64,000 nt of DNA, taken from positions 744,225 to 808,224 of the forward strand of contig NZ_KI421500.1 in NCBI RefSeq assembly GCF_000473145.1, given 5' to 3'. A program made the translations under genes and the position numbers. Source of the stretch: Leisingera daeponensis DSM 23529. GTDB taxonomy: Bacteria; Pseudomonadota; Alphaproteobacteria; Rhodobacterales; Rhodobacteraceae. Below the pieces are notes generated by a model. The model had not been told where the DNA came from and made no database searches. It was given only the letters and a program-made list of their open reading frames with translations. Within the stretch, counting starts at the first letter, position 1. Each line of letters begins with the position of its first letter. Below, piece by piece: positions 1 through 7,887 of the stretch.

Positions 1-1533
1 CCATTCGCGGGCCGAGGTGTGGAAGCTGGCAAAGCCAGCGAGCTGCCCCTGATGGAAGGCCAGGACCACCTCCTGGCAGGACAGGTAGCCGGGCTCGAAC
101 CGGCCCATGGTGGTGCCATATGCGGTGCCGTGGGCGGATGCCCAGGCCGCGTCGGCCTCCTGCATCTGTTCAAACGGCAGGCGGTTCGCTCCGCGGCAGA
201 CGTTGATGCCAGCGGTCTCCGCGTGGCGCAGCTTGCGGCGCAGCTGGCGCCGGCTTGACCCGCTTTCGGAAAAGGTTTGCGGGTTAAGGACCGCCTCCTC
301 AGCGATCCGCAGCACCCTCCAGCCTGATTTGCGGGCCAGAAGCGCCGTGCGCGCGCTGCATTTGTAATAGCAGGCCGCGGCGTTGCGGCGGCGGGCGTGG
401 CGGGCGAGCGGGGCAAAGGTTTCTGCGGTCAGGCCTGACAGCGGGTCGAACAGCGCAACCGAGGCTTGGGGGCTGTCCAGCAGGGCAAGCTGGTTCAGGC
501 CGAAGGCGTGGACCCGGCCGCCGTTCTGCCGGATGATCCCAGTCTCCGAACAACGGCGGTCGCGGGGGAGGGCGGCCGGCGGCAGGCTGCGGCTGCCCAA
601 AAGGGCTGCATCGTCCGGAGCGGCGGCGCGCGCGGGCAGCAGGCGCGGGAAAGCCAGCAGCATCCCGGCGATCAGCGCCGGAACCGCGTAATAGATCAGC
701 CGGAAGGCCAGCAGCCCGGCAATCAGGCTGTGATCCGGAACCGCAGGCAGCAGCGCGCAGAGCGTCAGTTCAAACGGACCAGCACCGCCGGGCGCGGAAG
801 AGATCACCGCAAGACCCAAGGCCACGGTAAAGGCAGAGATCAGCTGAGGCCACCCAACCCCGGTTCCGGGCGGCAGCAGCAGCCATAAGGCCGTGCCCGC
901 AGCTGCGGCATCGGCTGCCGCCCAAAACCCCAGGGCAGCCATCGCGGTCAGTGACGGCCAGCGCAGCGGCAGCCCGAACAGCTGGATTTGCGGCGTCAGA
1001 AAGCTGAAGGCGGAAAGCGCCGCCGTGGCCAGCAGGATCAGGGTACCCGCCCAGGCCAGGCCCGGCACAGGCGGTGCGGCGATCAGAGATATGCCGCAGA
1101 TCACTGCCAGGGCAGCAAGAAAGGTCGCAGCAACCAGCGCGGTGAGCTGTCCCGCCTGCAGGGGCGTCAGGCCGGGCAGCAGGCGCCAGCGGGCATAAGA
1201 TCCGGTGATCAGGCCAAACCCCGCGGTCTGCGAAAAGGCGATGGCGGCCATGCCGGCACGGCGCGCAGCCGGTCCGTCGAGCCCGGTGCCGAGGTGGCGG
1301 TGAGCCACGCAATCATAACGCCCCAGCGCCCAGAAGCTGACGGCTGTGGCCAGCGCAGCGCCCGCCCATTTCCATGCCGGGAGGCCAAAGACGAGGGCGC
1401 CAAGCTCATCCAGGGAAGGCAGGTCCGATTGCGCCTCAAGCAGCCAGAGGCAGCCCGCCATGACCGCAAACGGCACGGCCAGCCGGAGCAGCCGCGCTGC
1501 CGTTATGGGGGCGGAGGATAGGGGAAACTTCAT
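1..1533 (-). CDS. MprF-like protein: flippase-type membrane domain plus DUF2156 domain (partial)
   Basis: An open frame of 511 codons starts at ATG 1533 (MKFPLSSAPITAARLL) and runs off the left edge without a stop. The first ~300 residues are a string of hydrophobic helices (about eight) of the lysylphosphatidylglycerol synthase flippase type, with GPFELTLCALLPAVP near residue 255. From about residue 340 the chain becomes soluble and resembles the GNAT-fold DUF2156/LPG-synthase C domain (CYYKCSARTALLARKSGWRVLRI, then SRRQLRRKLRHAE). The family transfers aminoacyl groups (often lysine) from tRNA to phosphatidylglycerol and flips the product, lowering membrane negative charge. Domain order supports an MprF-type enzyme; the aminoacyl donor and lipid acceptor cannot be told. 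A GGGAG sequence lies just upstream of the ATG. The catalytic C-terminus is outside the window. Confidence 0.8.
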   Translation of the reverse strand, partial: MKFPLSSAPITAARLLRLAVPFAVMAGCLWLLEAQSDLPSLDELGALVFGLPAWKWAGAALATAVSFWALGRYDCVAHRHLGTGLDGPAARRAGMAAIAFSQTAGFGLITGSYARWRLLPGLTPLQAGQLTALVAATFLAALAVICGISLIAAPPVPGLAWAGTLILLATAALSAFSFLTPQIQLFGLPLRWPSLTAMAALGFWAAADAAAAGTALWLLLPPGTGVGWPQLISAFTVALGLAVISSAPGGAGPFELTLCALLPAVPDHSLIAGLLAFRLIYYAVPALIAGMLLAFPRLLPARAAAPDDAALLGSRSLPPAALPRDRRCSETGIIRQNGGRVHAFGLNQLALLDSPQASVALFDPLSGLTAETFAPLARHARRRNAAACYYKCSARTALLARKSGWRVLRIAEEAVLNPQTFSESGSSRRQLRRKLRHAETAGINVCRGANRLPFEQMQEADAAWASAHGTAYGTTMGRFEPGYLSCQEVVLAFHQGQLAGFASFHTSAREW

Positions 1534-1768
1534 GGCACTCCCGGACTGGCGCGCAACAAACACCTTGCCCGGCAGTATAGGGGGGGCGGTTTTCGGTTCG
1601 GTTAACCCGTAAAATTGACAGAGGTTGGCCCGGCGGTGCCGTGCTGCAGGCACACCGTCGGAACGGCGAAACACGCTTCCGCTGCCGGCCTGTGCAATGC
1701 CGGCAGACAGGCGGACACAGGGCGGGCCGGGGGTGTTTCAGCCGGGCCTTTTGCCGATGCCGGGCTGT

Positions 1769-2086
1769 TCAGCTGGTCTCTTTCAGGATGTCTGCCTGCG
1801 CCTGCACCAGAAGTTCCTGCAGCTTCAGGCGGATCTGCTCCTCGCTGGCCCGGCTGCCCAGGTCGCTGGTCAGCTTGCGCACCACATCCTCATGGCCGGC
1901 TTCCTCAAGGTCCGCCGCCACTATCGACTGGGCATACTCATTGGCCGAAGAGCCGGTCTTGCCCAATAGATCCGCCGCCCAAAGGCCCAGCATTCTGTTG
2001 CGGCGCGCCCGCGCCTTGAACTGCATTTCCTCATCATGCGCAAACTTGGCCTCAAAGGCCTGCTCGCGTTCGTCGAATGTTGTCAT
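1769..2086 (-). CDS. DUF1476 protein, zeta-type F1-ATPase inhibitor
   Basis: A 105-residue soluble protein opening MTTFDEREQAFEAKFAHDEE, followed by MQFKARARRNRMLGLWAADLLGK. This N-terminal block is the hallmark of the alphaproteobacterial DUF1476 family; in Paracoccus denitrificans its member is the zeta subunit that inhibits ATP hydrolysis by the F1Fo-ATP synthase. The rest is a charged helical bundle (ANEYAQSIVAADLEEAGHED). No membrane segment or signal peptide. It is divergent from purC, a common neighbour in this group, so the 272 bp between them should hold both promoters. The family call is firm; the inhibitor role is taken from the Paracoccus homologue. Confidence 0.88.
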   Translation of the reverse strand: MTTFDEREQAFEAKFAHDEEMQFKARARRNRMLGLWAADLLGKTGSSANEYAQSIVAADLEEAGHEDVVRKLTSDLGSRASEEQIRLKLQELLVQAQADILKETS

Positions 2087-2358
2087 GGCTGATCCTCATT
2101 AACCTTGTGCACCTGTGGTATGATAGGAGTATGATTGCCGCCCAGGGCAAGAAAAAACAGTGCCTGCTAAAGCCTTTGGGCGGATTTGTCCTAGGCCTGC
2201 CAGCGGCGGGCCGGATCCGGGGGCCGGTCCGGGCGCGGCCGCCGCAACGCCCGCGGCATGGCGGGCCCATGCAGCAAGCTTGCGGCTGAAGCCCCCTTGC
2301 ACTATGAGGGCGGCACATCGCAGGGCCGGATTCCCGGCAATGACCCGAAAGGTTCCCA

Positions 2359-3120
2359 ATGGCGCGCCGCAAGAAAATCTACGAAGGCAAGGCAAAGACA
2401 CTGTATGAAGGCCCGGAGCCGGGCACCATCGTGCAGTATTTCAAGGATGACGCCACCGCCTTCAACGCCGAAAAGCACGACGTGATCGAAGGCAAGGGAG
2501 TCCTGAACAACATCCTCAGCGAGTTCTTCATGCTGGGGCTGGGGCAGATCGGCGTGCCGACCCATTTCCTGAAGCGGCTGAACATGCGCGAGCAGCTGGT
2601 GCGCAGCTGCGAGATTATCCCGCTGGAGATCATCGTGCGCAACTATGCGGCGGGCAGCATCTCCAAGCGTCTGGGCATCGACGAGGGCACCCAGCTGCCG
2701 CGCCCGATCGTGGAATACTGCTACAAGGACGACGCCCTGGGCGACCCGCTGGTCACCGAAGAGCACATCGCCGCCTTCGGCTGGGCCAGCCAGCAGGACA
2801 TGGACGACATCCTGAGCCTGGCGCTGCGGGTGAATGACTTCCTGTCCGGCGTGTTCCTGGCGGTCGGCATCCGCCTGGTCGATTTCAAGATCGAGATCGG
2901 CCGCATTTACGAGGGCGACTTCCAGCGCCTGGTCATCGCCGATGAAATCAGCCCCGACAGCTGCCGCCTGTGGGACATCAACACCGGCCAGAAGCTCGAC
3001 AAGGACGTGTTCCGCCGCGACCTGGGCAGCCTGACCGACGCCTACAGCGAAGTGGCGCGCCGCCTGGGCGTGATGCCGAACAATCCGCCTGCGCCGGGCA
3101 AGCCGACGCTGGTGAACTGA
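2359..3120 (+). CDS. purC: phosphoribosylaminoimidazole-succinocarboxamide synthase
   Basis: SAICAR synthetase of 253 residues. It condenses CAIR with aspartate using ATP in de novo purine synthesis. The start [18 protein letters not shown] is typical. Both family signatures are present: [15 protein letters not shown] at residues 86-100 and LVDFKIEIG at 173-181. It is the compact bacterial form, with no fusion. It is followed after 102 bp by purS and then purQ on the same strand, so this is a purine cluster, though purL is not in the window. A possible GC-rich stem after the stop may reduce read-through into purS. Confidence 0.97.
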   Translation: MARRKKIYEGKAKTLYEGPEPGTIVQYFKDDATAFNAEKHDVIEGKGVLNNILSEFFMLGLGQIGVPTHFLKRLNMREQLVRSCEIIPLEIIVRNYAAGSISKRLGIDEGTQLPRPIVEYCYKDDALGDPLVTEEHIAAFGWASQQDMDDILSLALRVNDFLSGVFLAVGIRLVDFKIEIGRIYEGDFQRLVIADEISPDSCRLWDINTGQKLDKDVFRRDLGSLTDAYSEVARRLGVMPNNPPAPGKPTLVN

Positions 3121-3126
3121 GACAGG

Positions 3127-3167
3127 GACCCGCTGCGCCTGCCGCGCCGCGGGTCTTTGAGTATTTC
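3127..3167 (+). terminator. possible weak terminator or attenuating hairpin after purC
   Basis: GACCCGC (3127-3133) pairs with GCGGGTC (3149-3155), followed by TTTGAGTATTT. The stem is 7 bp with a GC-rich loop and the T-tract is interrupted, so termination may be partial. It lies in the 102-bp purC-purS gap. Confidence 0.4.
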
Positions 3168-3222
3168 TAGAAAGATGAAGCCTTGATGGGGCTTCGCCAT
3201 CGAAAACCTGAGGGATGATGCG

Positions 3223-3453
3223 ATGAAGGCACGGGTGCATGTGATGCTGAAGAACGGGGTTCTGGATCCGCAGGGCGAGGCTGTGCGCCACGCGCTGGGG
3301 GCCTTGGGCTTTGACAAGGTTGAGGGTGTGCGCCAGGGCAAAGTGATTGACCTGGATCTGGCCGAAGGCGCGACCGAAGCAGATGTGACCGCGATGTGCG
3401 AGAAGCTGCTGGCGAACACCGTGATCGAATCCTACAGCATCGAGATGCAGTGA
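3223..3453 (+). CDS. purS: phosphoribosylformylglycinamidine synthase subunit PurS
   Basis: A 76-residue protein ([20 protein letters not shown], then [20 protein letters not shown]) matching PurS, the small subunit that bridges PurQ and PurL in the three-component FGAM synthase. Length and motif order are normal. Its TGA stop (3451-3453) overlaps the purQ ATG (3453-3455) by one base, so the two are translationally coupled. Confidence 0.96.
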   Translation: MKARVHVMLKNGVLDPQGEAVRHALGALGFDKVEGVRQGKVIDLDLAEGATEADVTAMCEKLLANTVIESYSIEMQ

Positions 3454-4121
3454 TGAAGGCGGCGGTAGTAGTCTTCCCGGGTTCGAACTGCGACCGCGAT
3501 CTGGCGGTGGCCTTCGAGCAGGCCGGTTTCGACGTGTCGATGGTCTGGCACAAGGACAGTGCCCTGCCTGAGGGGGTGGACATCGTTGGCGTGCCGGGCG
3601 GCTTTTCCTATGGCGACTACCTGCGCTGCGGCGCGATTGCGGCCCAGTCGCCGATCTGCAAGGCGGTGATTGAGCACGCTGACCGCGGCGGCTATGCCAT
3701 TGGCGTCTGCAACGGTTTCCAGATCCTGACCGAGACCGGCGTGCTGCCGGGAGCGCTGCTGCGCAATGCGGGCCTGAAATACATCTGCCGCACTGTGAAC
3801 CTGAAGGTGGCGACCGCTGACAGCGTGTTCACCCGGGGCTATAATGCAGGCGATGTGATCGGCGTCCCGATTGCCCACCACGACGGCAACTATTTCGCCG
3901 ATGCGGACACCGTCAAGGCGCTGCACGACCAGGACCGGGTGGCTTTCACCTATGAAGACAATCCCAACGGCTCGATCGCGGACATTGCCGGCATCCTGTC
4001 GGAGAACCGCCGCGTTCTGGGCATGATGCCGCACCCGGAGCGGGCTGCGGATGAGGGCCATGGCGGCACCGACGGTGCGGCAGTGTTCCGCGCATTGGCG
4101 GGAATGGTCACCGCGGCGTGA
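3453..4121 (+). CDS. purQ: phosphoribosylformylglycinamidine synthase subunit PurQ
   Basis: Class I glutamine amidotransferase subunit of FGAM synthase, 222 residues, supplying ammonia from glutamine to PurL. The chosen start is ATG 3453, overlapping the purS stop; it gives the normal N-terminus [20 protein letters not shown]. The nucleophilic cysteine is in GVCNGFQ (Cys86), and the His/Glu pair is in MMPHPERA near the C-terminus. [16 protein letters not shown] is the family-specific segment. A longer in-frame reading begins inside purS and is not needed. Confidence 0.97.
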   Translation: MKAAVVVFPGSNCDRDLAVAFEQAGFDVSMVWHKDSALPEGVDIVGVPGGFSYGDYLRCGAIAAQSPICKAVIEHADRGGYAIGVCNGFQILTETGVLPGALLRNAGLKYICRTVNLKVATADSVFTRGYNAGDVIGVPIAHHDGNYFADADTVKALHDQDRVAFTYEDNPNGSIADIAGILSENRRVLGMMPHPERAADEGHGGTDGAAVFRALAGMVTAA

Positions 4122-4130
4122 CTTGAGGAT

Positions 4131-4170
4131 GCGGGGCGGCCGCAATAGGTATGAGTCATGACCGCCCCGC
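4131..4170 (+). promoter_or_regulatory. hairpin enclosing the dctB start codon
   Basis: GCGGGGCGG (4131-4139) is the exact reverse complement of CCGCCCCGC (4162-4170). The 22-nt loop contains the dctB ATG (4158-4160) and the place where its ribosome binding site should be; no good Shine-Dalgarno is seen. The structure could limit translation or act as a weak terminator for purQ. It is visible in sequence; any regulatory role is inferred. Confidence 0.4.
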
Positions 4171-5930
4171 GCTCTGAAATGATCAAAGGCAAGGCCAAGG
4201 CAGGTTCGCGCACGATTTCGTGGCGGGCGCGGCTGGCGCTTGTGCTGTTCATGATGGCGGCGGCGGTCACCGTCTGGACCACCAACCGGGCGTTGACCCA
4301 CCGTTTCACCGAAAGCACCCGCAACAGGGCAGAGCTGCGGCTGGCGCTTTACTCCGGCAACCTGCTGAGCGAACTGCGCCAGCACGCCATCGTGCCGCAG
4401 CTGCTGGCGCGCGACCAGACCTTGATCTCGGCGTTGCAGTCCAATGATTTCTCCCTGTCGACCCAGCGGCTTATCTCCTTTGTTGATGAGATCGGCGCGG
4501 CCTCGATCATGCTGCTGGCGCAGGACGGGCGCACGGTGGCGGCCACAGACCGCAACCGGCTGGGCTCCAACCACCGCAATGCAGCCTATTTCGTCGATGC
4601 GGTGCGGGCCAAGTCGACCGTATTCTCGGTGATCCCGCGCGAGGTCGGCGGCTACCGATTCACCTATTCGCGCCGCATCATTGATGCGACCGGCGTGCTG
4701 GGCGCGATTGTTGTTGAGGTGGACCTGCAGAAGTTCGAGCGCGCCTGGGCAGGGATCTCCGACGCGGTGCTGGTCACCGACAGCACCGGCACCATCATTC
4801 TTGCCACCGAAGCGCGCTGGCGCGGCCTCAAGGAGGGCGATGCGCTGACGCTGCAGACGCCCGAAGGCGCGATCCAGCGGGCGATCCGCGCGACCACCGA
4901 CTGGACTGCGCTGCCCCCCGACGCCTACCTTCAGGGCGAGGCGGTGATGCGGCTGGAAACAAGGGTGCCGTTCCAGGGCTGGCGGATGGCGTCCTTCACC
5001 ACCTATTCGTCGGTGCGGGAGCGGGTAAATGCCGTGCTGGCGCTGGAAATCATGGGATTCGCGATCCTGCTGGCGCTGGCCTTCTATGCGCTGAGCCGCA
5101 AGACCGCGCTGCGGATGGCACTGTTCCAGCGGGAGTCGGCAGAGCTTCGCGTATTGAATGCGCGTTTGCAGCGGGAAATTGCCGAACGCGAACGTATGCA
5201 AAAGACCCTCGCCGTGGCCGAGCAGAGCCTGGCGCAAAGCTCGAAACTGGCTGCCCTGGGCGAGATGTCCGCGGCGGTCAGCCACGAGCTGAACCAGCCG
5301 CTGGCGGCGATGAAAACCTATTTGGCCGGCGCCCGCCTGCTGCTCAACCGGAACCGCCCGGATGAGGCGCTGGCATCCTTCGGGCGCATCGACGACCTGA
5401 TTGAGCGGATGGGGGCGATCACCCGCCAGCTGAAATCCTACGCGCGCAAGGGCGGCGATGCGTTCAGCCCTGTAAACTTGGGCGATGCGCTGGCATCCAG
5501 CCTGTCGATGATGGAACCGCAGCTGCGCCAGAGGCATGTGAAAATCACCCGGATTTTGCCAGAAGAACCTGTTATGGTGATGGGCGACCGGATGCGCCTG
5601 GAACAAGTTATGGTCAACCTCTTGCGCAATGCGCTGGACGCCACCAAATCCGTGGCGGACCCTGAGGTGGAAATCCTGCTGGCCGCCGGTGAGACGGCAA
5701 CCCTGTCGGTGCGCGACAATGGGGTAGGGATCAAGGACTTCGACAACCTGTTCGAGCCTTTCTACACCACCAAGCAGCCCGGCGACGGGGTTGGTTTGGG
5801 TCTTGCCATCTCCTCGGGGATCGTCAACGACCTTGGGGGACGGCTGACCGCCCGCAATGGCCAGAGCGGCGGCGCGGTCTTTGAGATGCAACTGCCGGTC
5901 CTGGTGGACGGTATCGAGGCTGCCGAATAG
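4158..5930 (+). CDS. dctB: sensor histidine kinase, DctB type
   Basis: A 590-residue membrane histidine kinase. Residues ~20-43 form the first membrane helix, followed by a periplasmic double-PAS (Cache-like) sensor region, a second helix at ~295-313 (LALEIMGFAILLALAFYAL), a coiled coil (ELRVLNARLQREIAERERMQ), then the HisKA dimerisation helix with phospho-acceptor His376 (VSHELNQPL) and an HATPase domain (N box NLLRNALDA, G1 DNGVGI, G2 GVGLGLAIS). The layout matches DctB, which senses C4-dicarboxylates in rhizobia. The response regulator follows 30 bp downstream. No dicarboxylate transporter is nearby, so the ligand is inferred from family only. Start at ATG 4158; the next methionine (residue 8) is an alternative. 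Confidence 0.9.
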   Translation: MTAPRSEMIKGKAKAGSRTISWRARLALVLFMMAAAVTVWTTNRALTHRFTESTRNRAELRLALYSGNLLSELRQHAIVPQLLARDQTLISALQSNDFSLSTQRLISFVDEIGAASIMLLAQDGRTVAATDRNRLGSNHRNAAYFVDAVRAKSTVFSVIPREVGGYRFTYSRRIIDATGVLGAIVVEVDLQKFERAWAGISDAVLVTDSTGTIILATEARWRGLKEGDALTLQTPEGAIQRAIRATTDWTALPPDAYLQGEAVMRLETRVPFQGWRMASFTTYSSVRERVNAVLALEIMGFAILLALAFYALSRKTALRMALFQRESAELRVLNARLQREIAERERMQKTLAVAEQSLAQSSKLAALGEMSAAVSHELNQPLAAMKTYLAGARLLLNRNRPDEALASFGRIDDLIERMGAITRQLKSYARKGGDAFSPVNLGDALASSLSMMEPQLRQRHVKITRILPEEPVMVMGDRMRLEQVMVNLLRNALDATKSVADPEVEILLAAGETATLSVRDNGVGIKDFDNLFEPFYTTKQPGDGVGLGLAISSGIVNDLGGRLTARNGQSGGAVFEMQLPVLVDGIEAAE

Positions 5931-5960
5931 GCCGCCCGGAGTGATTAGGAGAGAACGCGC

Positions 5961-7298
5961 ATGGCCCAGGCTATGAAAATCGCGATCGTCGATGATGAGC
6001 AGGATATGCGGCAGTCGATCAGCCAATGGCTGGCGCTGTCAGGGTATGACACGGAAACCTTCCCCAGTGCCGAGGAAGCGCTGAAGGTGCTGGGGCCGGA
6101 TTATCCGGGGATCGTGATCTCCGATATCAAGATGCCGGGCATGGACGGGATGCAGTTCCTGAAAAAGCTGATGGGCACCGACTCCGCGCTGCCGGTGATC
6201 ATGATCACCGGCCATGGCGACGTGCCGATGGCGGTTGAAGCGATGCGGGTGGGGGCCTTCGACTTCCTGGAGAAGCCCTTTAACCCGGACCGCATGTCGG
6301 AACTGGCCAAGCGCGCCACCGGGGCCCGCCGCCTGACCCTGGACAACCGGGCGCTGCGGCGCGAGCTGTCGGACGGCTCTCAGATCATGAAGAAGCTGAT
6401 CGGCCAAAGCCCGGTGATGGAACGCCTGCGCGAGGATATTCTGGACCTCGGCCAGGCCGACGGCCACGTGCTGATCGACGGGGAAACCGGCACCGGCAAG
6501 ACTCTGGTCGCTCATGCGCTGCACGCGGTCGGCAGCCGCGCGGGCAAGAAATTCGTGCTGGTCTCCTGCGCCGCTTTGGAGGAGGAGGCGCTGGCCAAGC
6601 GCCTGTTCGGCCCGATGCAGCCCGAAGACAGCATGCTGCCCGCAATCGAGGAGGCCCGCGGCGGCACCCTGGTGCTGGAAGACATCGACGCTCTGCCGGA
6701 GACCCTGCAGGCCAAGCTCCTAAGCGTGATCAACGAGCAGGGCACGCCTGCCGAAACCCGGATCATCGCCATTTCCAACCTGCAGGAAGCCGGCAAGACC
6801 TGCGAGGACGCGCTGCGCCCGGATCTGTTCTACCGTCTGGCGGCGCTGCGCATCACCGTGCCGCCGCTGCGCCAGCGCGGCGAGGATATCCTGACGCTGT
6901 TCACCCGCCTCAGCGAGCAGTTTTCCGAGGAATACGGCTGCGATGCGCCGCAGGTCAGCGCTCAGGAGGCCGCACAGCTCTTGCAGGCGCCCTGGCCGGG
7001 GAACGTGCGCCAGCTGATCAACATCGCTGAGCGTGCCGTGCTGCAGTCGCGCCGCGGCTCCGGCACCATCGCGTCGCTTCTGATGTCCGATCACGAGGAA
7101 ATGCAGCCGGTGATGACCACCGAGGGCAAGCCGCTGAAGGAATATGTGGAAGCCTTCGAGCGGATGCTGATCGACAACACCATGCGCCGCCACAAGGGCT
7201 CGATCGCCAGCGTGATGGACGAGCTGTGTCTGCCGCGCCGGACGCTGAACGAGAAAATGGCGAAATACGGCCTGCAGCGCTCAGATTATCTGGCGTAA
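5961..7298 (+). CDS. dctD: DctD-like response regulator with AAA+ domain lacking the GAFTGA loop
   Basis: NtrC-family regulator of 445 residues: receiver domain (phospho-acceptor Asp55 in VISDIKMPGMDG), AAA+ domain with Walker A GETGTGKT (174-181), and a C-terminal Fis-type helix-turn-helix (SIASVMDELCLPRRTLNEKMAKYG, about 400-440). Between LFG (215-217) and GGTLVLEDIDALP (234 onward) the usual GAFTGA-bearing loop is missing and is replaced by PMQPEDSMLPAIEEAR, about five residues shorter. The Walker B acidic pair is E-D rather than D-E. The arginine-finger region RPDLFYRL is kept. GAFTGA contacts sigma-54, so this protein is unlikely to activate sigma-54 promoters in the normal way; Rhodobacter capsulatus NtrC is a known GAFTGA-less activator working with the housekeeping sigma factor. 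Pairs with dctB. Confidence 0.9.
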   Translation: MAQAMKIAIVDDEQDMRQSISQWLALSGYDTETFPSAEEALKVLGPDYPGIVISDIKMPGMDGMQFLKKLMGTDSALPVIMITGHGDVPMAVEAMRVGAFDFLEKPFNPDRMSELAKRATGARRLTLDNRALRRELSDGSQIMKKLIGQSPVMERLREDILDLGQADGHVLIDGETGTGKTLVAHALHAVGSRAGKKFVLVSCAALEEEALAKRLFGPMQPEDSMLPAIEEARGGTLVLEDIDALPETLQAKLLSVINEQGTPAETRIIAISNLQEAGKTCEDALRPDLFYRLAALRITVPPLRQRGEDILTLFTRLSEQFSEEYGCDAPQVSAQEAAQLLQAPWPGNVRQLINIAERAVLQSRRGSGTIASLLMSDHEEMQPVMTTEGKPLKEYVEAFERMLIDNTMRRHKGSIASVMDELCLPRRTLNEKMAKYGLQRSDYLA

Positions 7299-7303
7299 CC
7301 GCT

Positions 7304-7353
7304 GTCCGGGCCGTTTCCTGACGCGGGACACGGCCCGGACGGGGTTTGTTTTT
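7304..7353 (+). terminator. rho-independent terminator of dctBD
   Basis: GTCCGGGCCGT (7304-7314) pairs perfectly over 11 bp with ACGGCCCGGAC (7330-7340), followed by GGGGTTTGTTTTT. It starts 5 bases after the dctD stop codon. Confidence 0.9.
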
Positions 7354-7887
7354 AGGGGCCGGGTGTGCCGCGGAAGTCCGGCACACCGCTGAATTTCAAC
7401 GAAAAGTTAACGTCTTCCCGGGTATGAGCAGGCTGGATTCATTTTCAGGTCCTGCGGTGACGAATGCCCATTGTCATTACCTATCCACAGGCCTTATGCT
7501 GTCCAAACGGGCTGGAAACCGGCACTAGGCTTCCCCCGTTCTGATGAGTTTCGCTGGCTTCGGCTTTTGTCCGGCACGATCCGAGAAAGCTGCAGCCAGA
7601 CCGATTGGCCCCCTTGACCCAAGGGGGCAGTTTAGCGCCCGAGCCGGAATTTAACCCGGCGCAGGGATTATAGGGCAGGACAGGCCGCGGCTTGCCTGCC
7701 GGAGAAGAACCGCGATGACGCGCGCGAGAGCGAAGAGCACTGAGGCAGGAAGGCCGGGCACAGTCCCCGGGACCACCTGCCGCACCGCGCCGTCCCAGAT
7801 CGCCCTGACAAGACACCACCCGAAACGCGCGCGGCCGCCTGGAAGCAGACAGCTTGCGGGCGCACAGGGCAGGTGCACCAAGGACAA
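7354..7887 (+). other. 534-bp region before rne: promoter and structured leader
   Basis: No convincing gene. It holds a hairpin of GGTGTGCCG with CGGCACACC (7362-7389), a hairpin GCCCCCTT-GACCC-AAGGGGGC at 7608-7628, and a GC-rich stretch up to the rne start. Length and structure fit a long rne 5' leader. In E. coli the rne leader mediates autoregulation; whether these stems act likewise is inference, and no transcription start can be fixed by eye. Confidence 0.5.
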
